The translations under genes were made by a program, and so were the position numbers. The notes beneath the pieces are model-generated. The model worked only from the letters and a program-made list of their open reading frames with translations. It searched no databases and was not told the origin of the DNA. A stretch of 64,000 bases of DNA from an uncultured Rhodobacterales bacterium (lineage in GTDB: Bacteria > Pseudomonadota > Alphaproteobacteria > Rhodobacterales > Rhodobacteraceae), in the NCBI GenBank assembly GCA_903845215.1, contig CAIMWI010000055.1, positions 20,724-84,723 on the forward strand, in the 5' to 3' direction. This document shows positions 17,491 to 25,568 of the stretch, piece after piece (position 1 is the stretch's first letter; the number at the start of each line of letters is the position of its first letter).

Positions 17491-18633
17491 ATGTTGTCGC
17501 GTCGTCAATTTCTGGCCACTTCGGCCGCTGCTGCCACCCTTGTGTCCACCCGCGTTTCGGCGGCAGACATCAAGACCCTGCAAGTCTACATCGACGGGGA
17601 TACCAACATCTCTGATTGGTGGAACAATATCCTGAAGCCCGCGTTCGAGGCTGCACATCCGGGCCACACGTTCAATGTGACCATCACCCGCGGCGTGGCT
17701 GATGGCAACCGCACCATCGCAGAGCGCGCCTTGGCCGCGATGCAAGCCAAGGCTGACCCGCAGGTTGACTATTTTGAAGAGATTGAACCGGCCGCCGTCG
17801 CCGGATCTGTGGAAGCTGGGCTTTGGCTGGAAACGTCGGAAGCCAACGTGCCGAACCTGAAAATGATTAACCCCGCCGCTCTTCAGACCCCGATCCGCAT
17901 GCCCTATCGTGGCAGCCAGGTGCTGATCGCCTATGACAGCGCCAAGGTTTCCAACCCGCCCAAGACCTTTGCTGATCTGGTGGCATGGGCCAAGGCCAAT
18001 CCGGGCCGCTTCACCTATGGCCGTCCCGACAAGGGTGGTTCGGGGTCGAACTTCGTGATCCGCGCGATCCACGAAGGCAACGGCCAAGATCCCGCCGCTT
18101 TCACCAAGGACAACTTCGACGCCGCAAAAGCCGAAGAGATGCTGCAAAAGGGCTGGGCCATTTTGAAGGACTTGCACCCCTTCACCTTCGGCGAAGGCAC
18201 CTACCCTGCCGGCAACACCCCCGCACTGCAACTTCTGGCACAGGGCGCGGTTGATATGATCCCGGCTTGGTCGGATCAGGCGCTGCAGGCCATCAAGAAC
18301 GGCGTACTGCCCGAAACTGTCAAGGTTGTGCAGTTGCAGGATCTGGCTTTGTGCGGTGGTTTTGCCTACTCGGCCATCCCGACCAACGCCACCGATCTGG
18401 AAGGCGCTTTGGCTTTGGCGAACTTTATGCTCTCGCCCGAAACCCAAACGTCATGTGTGCGCGATATCGGCGGCTTCCCCGGGATTTCGTGGGACAATCT
18501 GCCGGCTGACCTGAAGGCCGAATACATCGACGTGATCCCGGTTTCGATCCCGACTTACCCGTCGGGCGACTGGCAGACCGCCAAGAACGACGGCTGGTAT
18601 AAGAACGTGGCCACAAACATCGTTCGCGATTGA
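17491..18633 (+). CDS. ABC importer binding protein, iron/polyamine/organophosphate class, Tat signal
   Basis: A 380-residue periplasmic binding protein. The frame is open upstream to 17236, but ATG at 17491 has a GAAAGGATC ribosome site and gives a twin-arginine signal (SRRQFLATSAAAATLVSTRV, SRRxFL pattern). The body resembles PotD/AfuA-type binding proteins: IDGDTNISDWWNNILKPAFE, YDSAKVSNPPKTFADLVAWA and AQGAVDMIPAWSDQALQAI. It heads an operon with two permeases, one ATPase and a PHP metallohydrolase. The Pho-box-like array upstream and phosphoesterase neighbours suggest an organophosphate or phosphonate ligand; the sequence itself does not prove it. Confidence 0.85.
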   Translation: MLSRRQFLATSAAAATLVSTRVSAADIKTLQVYIDGDTNISDWWNNILKPAFEAAHPGHTFNVTITRGVADGNRTIAERALAAMQAKADPQVDYFEEIEPAAVAGSVEAGLWLETSEANVPNLKMINPAALQTPIRMPYRGSQVLIAYDSAKVSNPPKTFADLVAWAKANPGRFTYGRPDKGGSGSNFVIRAIHEGNGQDPAAFTKDNFDAAKAEEMLQKGWAILKDLHPFTFGEGTYPAGNTPALQLLAQGAVDMIPAWSDQALQAIKNGVLPETVKVVQLQDLALCGGFAYSAIPTNATDLEGALALANFMLSPETQTSCVRDIGGFPGISWDNLPADLKAEYIDVIPVSIPTYPSGDWQTAKNDGWYKNVATNIVRD

Positions 18634-19523
18634 TGCCTGATGTCGCAAAACCGTCCGGGGGCGTTGCCCCCGGATACACCTTGAGCACCGGCCTTGGCTC
18701 GCAAGCCTTGGCCGGTCTTGCACTTGTGGCCCTGCCGGTAGGGCTATTGGTCACGCTGACGCTGTTGCCGACCGTGCGGATGGTTGCGGCGACCTTTCTG
18801 GTCGAAGGTCACTTAAGTGCCGAACGCTATTTCGCCTTTTTCAACGATGCCTACACCATGGCAAACCTGCGCTATACGCTGGAAATGGGGTTGGTATCGG
18901 CCATTGCCGCTTTGTCCGTCTCGTTCGGCATAGCGCTGTACCTGCGCTTTTCGGCCGGACGCATCGCCACGATGATCCATGGCCTGTCACTCTTTCCACT
19001 GTTTGTGCCTTCGATCATCATCTCTTACGCATTGGTGCGGTTTTTGGGGCCAAACGGGCTGTTTCAACTGCTGCTGGAACAGGTGGGCTTCACCCAGTAT
19101 CGCACGCCCTATTTAACCCCCGTTGGCCCCTTTTTGGCCTTCCTGTGGGAAAACATTCCCCTACCGGTTCTGGTTCTTAGCGCCGGCCTGTCGCAAGTCT
19201 CTGACCACGCTGTCGAGGCCGCGCGCGACCTTGGTGCAAAAGCCCCGCGCATCCTGTGGGAGATTTTGTTGCCCCAAATGCGCCGCTCGCTGCTGATCGC
19301 CTTTGCGCTGATCTTTATGGGCATCATAGGTGCCTTTACCGTGCCCTATATGCTGGGCCCGCCCGCGCCCGAGATGATGAGCGTGTTCATGCAGCGCACC
19401 TTGGGCAATCTGCATGATCCAGCATCGGCTCAAGTGCAGGCGGTGGTGCTGATGGTGATCTCGTCCATCGTTGGCGGGTTTTATATTGCAACGATGGCCA
19501 AATCTTCGGCAGGTGCACGATGA
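18633..19523 (+). CDS. ABC importer permease 1 (spermidine/phosphonate type)
   Basis: A 296-residue inner-membrane permease, about six helices, of the PotB/AfuB-like class. The EAA loop reads DHAVEAARDLGAKAPRILWE at about residues 190-210. I use ATG at 18633, which overlaps the binding-protein stop (TGATG). The first 20 residues (PDVAKPSGGVAPGYT) are a soluble extension before helix 1. Its own stop overlaps the second permease start (ATGA). Confidence 0.88.
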   Translation: MPDVAKPSGGVAPGYTLSTGLGSQALAGLALVALPVGLLVTLTLLPTVRMVAATFLVEGHLSAERYFAFFNDAYTMANLRYTLEMGLVSAIAALSVSFGIALYLRFSAGRIATMIHGLSLFPLFVPSIIISYALVRFLGPNGLFQLLLEQVGFTQYRTPYLTPVGPFLAFLWENIPLPVLVLSAGLSQVSDHAVEAARDLGAKAPRILWEILLPQMRRSLLIAFALIFMGIIGAFTVPYMLGPPAPEMMSVFMQRTLGNLHDPASAQVQAVVLMVISSIVGGFYIATMAKSSAGAR

Positions 19524-20320
19524 AACGGACCTATTTTGGCGGGCTAATTCTGCTTGTCAGCATGGGCCTTGCGATGTTGGGGCCGATTATCACCGTGATT
19601 TTATGGGCCTTTGCTGTCAAATGGCGCTACCCGCACCTGTTGCCCACGGAATGGGGGATGAAATACTGGTTTGCCATGCTGGGGCGCGAGACGGTGATCA
19701 CGCCAATCTTAACCTCGCTTGCGCTGACATCCATCGCCACGACCACGGCGGCGCTGATCTGCTGGCCTGCGGCCTATGCTTTCGCGCGGCTAAAGTTTCC
19801 CGGCCGCCAACTGCTGCTGTTTTCCTTTATCGCTGCCCAAGCGGTGCCGAAGTTCGCCTTGTTTGTGTCAATCGCGGTGATTTTTCTGAAACTGGGGTTG
19901 GTGGGCAATTTCTGGGGCGTGGTGGTGGTGCAGATGCTGTCGGCGGTGCTGTTCATGATCTGGATCCCCACCGCCGCCTTTCGTGGCATCCCGCCTGCAT
20001 TGGAAGAGGCAGCCTTTGATCTTGGCGCATCCCGCCTGCGGGTGTTTTTGTTCATCACGCTGCCGCAAGCCATGCCCGCGCTGGCGGCTAGCTATGTGTT
20101 GGCCTTTGTCTCGATCCTGTTCGAGGTGGACAGTGCCCTTCTGATCGGCGCGCCCACTGTCACCACCATGCCCTTGCTGCTGATGAGCCTGTCTGCCCAA
20201 GTCATCGTGCAAGAGGCCGCCGTGCTGTGCGTGCTGATCTGGGTACCTTGTTTTGTTTTGCTGCTGCTAAGCCGCCGATTTATGACCGCAAGGGGCATCG
20301 CCCAAGGGTTTGGAGCCTGA
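19520..20320 (+). CDS. ABC importer permease 2 (spermidine/phosphonate type)
   Basis: A 266-residue inner-membrane permease of the PotC/AfuB class with about six helices. The EAA-like loop is LEEAAFDLGASRLRVFLFIT near residue 160. It begins with MKRTYFGGLILLVSMGL, a start coupled to permease 1 by ATGA. It would form the transport channel with permease 1. Confidence 0.88.
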   Translation: MKRTYFGGLILLVSMGLAMLGPIITVILWAFAVKWRYPHLLPTEWGMKYWFAMLGRETVITPILTSLALTSIATTTAALICWPAAYAFARLKFPGRQLLLFSFIAAQAVPKFALFVSIAVIFLKLGLVGNFWGVVVVQMLSAVLFMIWIPTAAFRGIPPALEEAAFDLGASRLRVFLFITLPQAMPALAASYVLAFVSILFEVDSALLIGAPTVTTMPLLLMSLSAQVIVQEAAVLCVLIWVPCFVLLLLSRRFMTARGIAQGFGA

Positions 20321-20321
20321 C

Positions 20322-21383
20322 ATGCTGCAGATTGACGCCATCACCAAGACCTACCAAGGCACACCCGCCGTGCGGGATGCCTCTTTCACGGTGGCGCGGG
20401 GCGAGCTGGTTTGCCTTTTGGGGCCTTCAGGTTGCGGCAAATCGACCTTGCTGCGGATCATCTCGGGCCTGACCGACTGTGACAGCGGGTCGGTCCGGAT
20501 CGAAGGCGTGGATATGACCGCCACCCAAGCCAACCGGCGCCCGACAGCCATGGTCTTTCAAAGCCACGCTTTGTGGTCGCATATGAGTGTGGCGCAGAAC
20601 GTGGGCTTTGGCCTGCGGGTGCGCGGCTTGCCCAAGGCCGAGATCGCCGCCAAGACGGCGGCGGTGCTGGATCTGGTGGGGCTGCAGGCCTTTGCCAAAC
20701 GCCTTCCGGCGGAATTGTCGGGCGGGCAGGCCCAGCGTGTGGCCTTGGCGCGGTGTTTGGTGGTGGAGCCGAAGGTTTTGCTGATGGACGAGCCTTTCTC
20801 GGCGCTTGACGCCCATCTGCGCAAGGGATTGCGCGAAGAACTTAAGGCGTTGCAGGGCCGCTTGGACCTGACCACGATCTTTGTGACCCACGACCAAGAA
20901 GAGGCGATGGAACTCGCCGACCGCATCGTTGTGATGCAAGGCGGACGGGTTGAACAGGTAGGGCCGCCTGGCGTGCTGTATCAAAACCCCTCGACCCTGG
21001 GCGTGGCACAGTTCATTGGCGCGATGAACACTTGCACCACCACCCTGCGGCAAGGGGCTGCGGATTGGTATGGCTTGGATCTGCGTCTGCCGCTGCCTGA
21101 CGGCGAGGTGGCGCTTTTGTGTCGCCCCGAGGATGTTTACCCCGACGCCAAGGGCGCTGCCGCCCGAGTGACGCGGGTGATCGACCTTGGGCCTGTGACC
21201 AAGGTCACCCTGATGACCGAAGCGGGCGATTTGCTGACATGGACCTGCCCACGCGACCAAGCCCCTGATCTTGGCCGCGTTCTAACCCTGCTGCCCCGCC
21301 GATTGCACGCCTTCCGCAACGGTGCGCTGATCGGCCTTGCCCAATCCCCCCTTCCCGCCCAAACCGCCGGAGCCCCCGCATGA
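20322..21383 (+). CDS. ABC importer ATPase (PotA/UgpC-like)
   Basis: A 353-residue cytoplasmic ATPase. ATG at 20322 is preferred because TGGAG lies 7 nt upstream; the alternative ATG at 20310 lies inside the permease. Walker A GPSGCGKST (about 35-43), Q-loop VFQSHALWSHMSV, signature LSGGQAQRVALARCL, Walker B VLLMDEPFSALDAHLR and H-loop VTHDQEEAM are intact. A C-terminal TOBE-like domain (CRPEDVYPDAKGAAARVTRV) follows. The stop overlaps the PHP gene start (ATGA). Confidence 0.92.
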   Translation: MLQIDAITKTYQGTPAVRDASFTVARGELVCLLGPSGCGKSTLLRIISGLTDCDSGSVRIEGVDMTATQANRRPTAMVFQSHALWSHMSVAQNVGFGLRVRGLPKAEIAAKTAAVLDLVGLQAFAKRLPAELSGGQAQRVALARCLVVEPKVLLMDEPFSALDAHLRKGLREELKALQGRLDLTTIFVTHDQEEAMELADRIVVMQGGRVEQVGPPGVLYQNPSTLGVAQFIGAMNTCTTTLRQGAADWYGLDLRLPLPDGEVALLCRPEDVYPDAKGAAARVTRVIDLGPVTKVTLMTEAGDLLTWTCPRDQAPDLGRVLTLLPRRLHAFRNGALIGLAQSPLPAQTAGAPA

Positions 21384-22702
21384 CCCTGATCGGACAGCTT
21401 GATGCAAGCCATCACAAAGCCCATGTGCCCCTGACGTTTGAAGTGCCGTCAGGCACTACCCAACTGGTCGTGCGGTTCAAAGCCTTGCCACAACGCGAAG
21501 CGGGGGCGTTTTTTGACAATATGATCTCGCTTAGCCTGTTTGGCCCCGCGGGCCCGCGCGGGGCGCGGCATAACAATCCGGTCTGGGACTTTGCCATTTC
21601 GGAAACGATTGCCACCCCCGGCTATCTGCCCGGCAAGATCGAACCAGGCACTTGGACGCTGTATATGGACTGTTTCCGCGTGATGGGCCGGATCGACTAC
21701 GAGGTCGACATCGACTGCCAAACCGCCCCAGGGGCCGCCCAACCCGCCTTTGTCGCAGCAAAGACCCAAGCGCGGGGCCGTGGGTGGTATCGCGGCGATC
21801 TGCATGCGCATACGCTGCATTCCGACGGCAGTTGGTCGATTGGTGATTTGGTCGCTTGGGCGCGGGCCCGCCGGTTGGATTTCATGACCCTGTCAGATCA
21901 CAACACCACCTCTGGCCATGCCGAGGTGCATTCCATGGCGGGCGATGATTTGCTGACGCTGGGGGGCATGGAACTGACCACCCATTGGGGCCATGCGGTG
22001 GCCTTAGGGGTGTCGCATCTGCCACAATGGCGCGTGGGGCCAGTGACGGGGCAAACCATGCCGATGCTGGCGGCGGATATCATGGGCAAGGGCGGGCTTT
22101 TTGTCATCGCCCACCCGATGTCGCCCGGCGATCCGGCCTGCACAGGTTGTCGGTGGGAATACGACGATATGCGCCCGGGCAATGCGGGACTGGTCGAGAT
22201 CTGGAACGGTGGGGCTTGGTCGGATTACAACGAAGAAGGGTTGGCGCTGTATCGCCAGTGGCTTGCCCAAGGCCACCGCCTGCGGGCCACGGCGGGAAGC
22301 GACATCCACGGACCAGAGGGCGGCATGGGGCAGGTGGGGTTTAACAACGTCGAAGCCGAAAGCCTGACCGCCTTGGCGATTTTGCAGTCGGTGCAGGCGG
22401 GGCGAAACTACCTATCTTCAGGCCCTCGGCTGATCTTGCAGGCACAATCACCCGAAGGCACCCTTGCCTCGATGGGCGAGACGACAGCCCAAGGGGCGGT
22501 CTTTCATGCCGACTGGCAGTCGCAAGATGCGGCCCTGACACTCAGCTTTGTTGATGCCAAGGGCGTGCAACGCCACCACCCGATCGCCGCAAACTCTGCC
22601 GGACGGGCAGAGTTCGTCGGTGCCGACGGCTTTGTCATGGCCGAATTGCGCGATGCGACGGGGCGGTTGCACGCCGTGACCAACCCGATCTTTATCGGCT
22701 AA
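21380..22702 (+). CDS. CehA/McbA-type PHP-domain metallohydrolase
   Basis: A 440-residue protein with an N-terminal beta-rich region (about 1-130) and a PHP metallohydrolase domain (about 135-345). Metal-ligand motifs are GDLHAHTLHSDGSW, LSDHNTTSGHAEV, GGMELTTHWGHAVALG, VIAHPMSPGDP and GSDIHGPEGG. CehA/McbA relatives hydrolyse carbamates, but PHP domains are widely phosphoesterases. No signal peptide is evident, so it may act in the cytoplasm on the imported compound. It is the last gene of the Pho-type operon, coupled by ATGA to the ATPase. I favour phosphoester hydrolysis because the facing genes are phosphodiesterases. Confidence 0.85.
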   Translation: MTLIGQLDASHHKAHVPLTFEVPSGTTQLVVRFKALPQREAGAFFDNMISLSLFGPAGPRGARHNNPVWDFAISETIATPGYLPGKIEPGTWTLYMDCFRVMGRIDYEVDIDCQTAPGAAQPAFVAAKTQARGRGWYRGDLHAHTLHSDGSWSIGDLVAWARARRLDFMTLSDHNTTSGHAEVHSMAGDDLLTLGGMELTTHWGHAVALGVSHLPQWRVGPVTGQTMPMLAADIMGKGGLFVIAHPMSPGDPACTGCRWEYDDMRPGNAGLVEIWNGGAWSDYNEEGLALYRQWLAQGHRLRATAGSDIHGPEGGMGQVGFNNVEAESLTALAILQSVQAGRNYLSSGPRLILQAQSPEGTLASMGETTAQGAVFHADWQSQDAALTLSFVDAKGVQRHHPIAANSAGRAEFVGADGFVMAELRDATGRLHAVTNPIFIG

Positions 22703-22730
22703 ATCGCCCTGGCGGTCAGGCCAAGGCGAT
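22703..22730. terminator. Hairpin at the convergent ends of the PHP and EEP genes
   Basis: Arms 22703-22713 and 22720-22730 pair at 10 of 11 positions around a 6-nt loop. The element starts right after the PHP-gene stop and overlaps the end of the converging gene. There is no clear T-run. It could serve both directions. Confidence 0.4.
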
Positions 22731-23789
22731 GGTCACCACCAAACCCTCATGGTCGCTGGCAGGGGTGCCATCGGGCTGCACGGCAGGCAGCAGGGCGACG
22801 TTGCTGACCTTAAGGTTGCGGGTAAACACCCAATCAATCTTAGCCGGAGGGCGGACTGAGCCCGCCGGATAGCGGGTGGTCGGCTGATCGGGCAAGTTGC
22901 AGCTTTGCCATTCATACCCCAATGCGGCCGCAGCGGCGAAAAGCGGCTCGTAGGGTTGGGGGCGCAAGAGACGCAGGGGTTCGGCTGCCAGACGCGCGGC
23001 CCAACCAGCAGGGTCGCCATGCCGTTCACCATGCGATCCGGTGGAAGTGTTGAAATCCCCGCCCAGTATCACGCGGCCTTTGGGGGCCAAGGTTTCGATC
23101 ATTGCCAAAAGGTTTAGCATATCCTCGCCGCGCGAAGCGGGGGTTTCGTGGCTTTCCAGATGGACATTGGCCATCAAAACCCGCTCGCCATCAATCTTAA
23201 CCCACGCCAACAGCGCAATCGTGCTGCCGATGCGGGGTTCGTGGCGGTCAAGCCCATACCAATTGCCACGCCGTTCAATTCGGATCAGCGCAGGGGCGTG
23301 CAGCGCCACATCCGACAGGATGGCCGCGCCGTGAAATCCTTCTGCATTCACTTCGCCCGCGTGGCGGCGTTGTTCGTGCACATCGCCAAGGCCAAGCTCG
23401 ACGAATTCCACCGCAAACAGATAGCCCAGCCCCAAGCGGTCTGAAAGCATCGCGATCCGATCGCTGTTGCCGGTGCGGGCCATGCCGCGATCCACTTCTG
23501 ACAGCAAGATCACATCGGCAGCGTGATCTTGCAGATGGTTGGCAATGGCGTCCAAGTGGCGCAGGCGTTCCACGTTCCAAAATATCAACTTGGCAGCCCC
23601 ACTCAGCCCCTCGCGCTTTGGTGCGGGACCTGCTTTTTCAATCTCGCGCAGCGCTGGAAGTTGGTCAAAGGCGGCATCGTGGCGCGAAAAGGTAAACGGG
23701 CCTTCGCGCAAATGCGCGCGCAGCGGCGCTGGCACAGGCTTAAGCCGTTCGACCAAGCGTGTTTGCGGCGTATCGGACCATGTCTTCAT
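22716..23789 (-). CDS. Endonuclease/exonuclease/phosphatase family hydrolase
   Basis: A 357-residue protein with the EEP (DNase I-like) phosphohydrolase fold. Motifs: AKLIFWNVERLRHLDAIANH, VILLSEVDRGMARTGN (metal-binding Glu), ANVHLESHETP, GRVILGGDFNTSTGS and PASDHEGLVV (catalytic Asp-His). The ATG at 23789 overlaps the GDPD stop (ATGA), so I discard the upstream start at 23936. In this fold substrates range from DNA to inositol phosphates and sphingomyelin. The coupling to a GDPD and the facing transporter suggest a small phosphodiester or phosphoester. No signal peptide is seen. Confidence 0.85.
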   Translation of the reverse strand: MKTWSDTPQTRLVERLKPVPAPLRAHLREGPFTFSRHDAAFDQLPALREIEKAGPAPKREGLSGAAKLIFWNVERLRHLDAIANHLQDHAADVILLSEVDRGMARTGNSDRIAMLSDRLGLGYLFAVEFVELGLGDVHEQRRHAGEVNAEGFHGAAILSDVALHAPALIRIERRGNWYGLDRHEPRIGSTIALLAWVKIDGERVLMANVHLESHETPASRGEDMLNLLAMIETLAPKGRVILGGDFNTSTGSHGERHGDPAGWAARLAAEPLRLLRPQPYEPLFAAAAALGYEWQSCNLPDQPTTRYPAGSVRPPAKIDWVFTRNLKVSNVALLPAVQPDGTPASDHEGLVVTIALA

Positions 23790-24643
23790 AGTGCGCGCCA
23801 TGCCGCCCAAGCGGCCTCGGTTGCAATGGGTTCGTCGGTGGTGATCTGATCGGGCTTTAGCGCCACAAGCTTGGCGAAATCTTCTCCCTCGGCGGGTGTA
23901 AAGCCAACCGAGGGGTTTTGCATACGATGGGTCCAAGCATCAATCTTAACCCCCTCTGCATGGGCCAGTGCAACCATGTCCAGTCCCAAATCGGCCGCAG
24001 AAAGAACCATTTCCCATTGCAAGTAAACCATATCTGGCTTGATCTGATCCCGCAGCACCGCGATCAAGGCACGTTCCACGCCGCCCAAGCCATGGACGGG
24101 CCAGATCTCTAACAGATCGTCGGTTGGATCATAGCCGCGCTGGATAAGCGGCGATTGTTCGGCCAAGGCACGGATCAATGGGATCGAGCCGCCACTCAGA
24201 ATGATATTGGCGCGTAGGTTCGAAAACTGGGCGGCAAAATGGGCCAGACCCGTGGGACCAACCTCTTCAAATGTGTTTTTCATATCAAACTGCAACAGGG
24301 CGTCAGCATGTGCTAGGGTCAACAAGCCCGCCAAATCCTCAGACAAGATCAAACCCGCATCTTGAGAGCGATACCGCAGGGCCGAAAGTTGGGCGCCGGT
24401 GTGCAAGGCAACAGCGCCTGTGCCTGTGGTTTCACGATCTAACGTGGGATCGTGCAGCACAACAAAGCCGCCGTCACCGCGCACTTGCAGATCCAACTCC
24501 ATCGACGCGCCGATCTTGAAGCCTTCAGCCATGACGACAGCCGCAAATTCCGGATCCGCCAAAGATCGCCGCAACCTGTGCCATTTCAGACGTGTCACAT
24601 GACCCGCCTCAACAATCTGCAACCCTGCCACATCTTTCGCCAT
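23786..24643 (-). CDS. Glycerophosphodiester phosphodiesterase family protein
   Basis: A 285-residue GDPD-like TIM-barrel protein. The segment MELDLQVRGDGGFVVLHDPT then LDRETTGTG (about 48-76) matches the GDPD core E-D...HD motif. Further conserved stretches are LQFDMKNTFEE, VDAWTHRMQNPSVGF-like residues near 245 and a C-terminal DQITTDEP. The usual N-terminal AHRG is replaced by WHRLRRS, so the first catalytic His may be retained without the Gly. ATG at 24643 has AGGAGG at 24649-24654, better than the ATG at 24703. It would release glycerol-3-phosphate or a related phosphate ester. It is the first gene of a two-gene unit. Confidence 0.82.
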   Translation of the reverse strand: MAKDVAGLQIVEAGHVTRLKWHRLRRSLADPEFAAVVMAEGFKIGASMELDLQVRGDGGFVVLHDPTLDRETTGTGAVALHTGAQLSALRYRSQDAGLILSEDLAGLLTLAHADALLQFDMKNTFEEVGPTGLAHFAAQFSNLRANIILSGGSIPLIRALAEQSPLIQRGYDPTDDLLEIWPVHGLGGVERALIAVLRDQIKPDMVYLQWEMVLSAADLGLDMVALAHAEGVKIDAWTHRMQNPSVGFTPAEGEDFAKLVALKPDQITTDEPIATEAAWAAWRAL

Positions 24644-24661
24644 GATAGCCTCCTGCGCCAC

Positions 24662-24690
24662 ATGGCAAGTAAACCGCAAAGGCGTGACAG
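24662..24690 (-). promoter_or_regulatory. Weak Pho-box-like element before the GDPD gene
   Basis: Read leftward, CTGTCAC (24690-24684) is followed exactly 22 bp later by TTGCCAT (24668-24662), with a poor middle repeat TTGCGGT. The first 7-mer is close to CTGTCAT. It lies about 20-45 nt before the GDPD start. It supports a shared phosphate response with 17491-22702 but is weak on its own. Confidence 0.3.
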
Positions 24691-24927
24691 TTTTTTCGGG
24701 CAAAGCAAAAGGTTTCGTGACGACCTAAATGGCCAATCGCCAATCATGGAAGAAGCGACAGCAACGGTCGTTCAAGCTTAGGTTTGAAAAAGGCGCTAAC
24801 AGTGAAAGCGCGCGCAATCAATTATAGGACAAAGGCGCATTTGCGGTGAGATGCAATGTTATCAATTGCCCAGAATGGGTGAGAAAACGCATGAATGACT
24901 TAACAAGCCAACCGAGCGCCCAACAAG

Positions 24928-25344
24928 TTACATCGCGTTAAACAATATCTCGACTCGGCGATCTACGGCACTATCCGAGTTTCCGCCTACACCGGTAATC
25001 TTTTCTTTATCGCCAACGCCCAGCAACTGCAAACGCGCCGCCAGCGCCCCGCGCTTCACCAATTCCTCGGCAACGCGACTTGCGCGTTCTTGATCAAGGC
25101 TTTCGCTGGCTTCTTCGGTTGAAATATGCCCAACCACCCGTGCCGAGGTGTTGTCATACTGCTTTAAATACGCGGCTGCCTCGTCAAAGATTGCTTCGGA
25201 CTCTTTCATAGGCTCGGCACTGCCCTCTTCAAAAAACACAAAGAATGCCGTGGGAACAGGTTTCCCACGGACATCTTGGGTTTGCGTGCACGCGCTCATC
25301 AAAGTGACAACGATAACTGCAAGCCAGATCTTGGGCCGATACAT
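24928..25344 (-). CDS. OmpA-domain lipoprotein
   Basis: A 138-residue outer-membrane lipoprotein. The signal peptide ends in a lipobox LMSAC (Cys about residue 19). The rest is a compact OmpA_C-like peptidoglycan-binding domain: FFVFFEEGSAEPMKESEAIF, ARVVGHISTEEASESLDQER, ASRVAEELVKRG and a C-terminal DSAVDRRVEILF, where the conserved R residues hold peptidoglycan. The usual GHTD reads GHIS. It is the last gene of the leftward exported-protein cluster 28691-24928. Confidence 0.85.
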   Translation of the reverse strand: MYRPKIWLAVIVVTLMSACTQTQDVRGKPVPTAFFVFFEEGSAEPMKESEAIFDEAAAYLKQYDNTSARVVGHISTEEASESLDQERASRVAEELVKRGALAARLQLLGVGDKEKITGVGGNSDSAVDRRVEILFNAM

Positions 25345-25408
25345 GATTGTCTTCTTTCTGCGTGCGAAGTTTGGGCTTCGCTATACTCGACATCAGTTCA
25401 AGTTTTGC

Positions 25409-25568
25409 GGCTTAACTGCAACAGGGTTAGAACCACCAGGTCGACCAGTCGCAGTGCGAGCGCCGTTATTGTAGAATTCTACCGTTCTTCCGGCTCAACG
25501 GCAACGGGGTTAGAACCACCAGGTCCGCCAGTCGCCGTGTGAACGCCGTTGTTATAGAACTCTACCGT
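25409..25568. repeat. 83-bp-period tandem duplication at the end of an OmpA-family gene
   Basis: Positions 25409-25485 and 25492-25568 are two 77-bp copies that I align with 11 mismatches and no gaps. On the minus strand both encode TVEFYNNG..TATG.PGGSNPVAV.P. The right copy is the C-terminus of the gene 25479-26471. The left copy falls after its stop and, because 83 is not a multiple of 3, in another frame, where it is open to a TGA near 25396. Confidence 0.85.
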
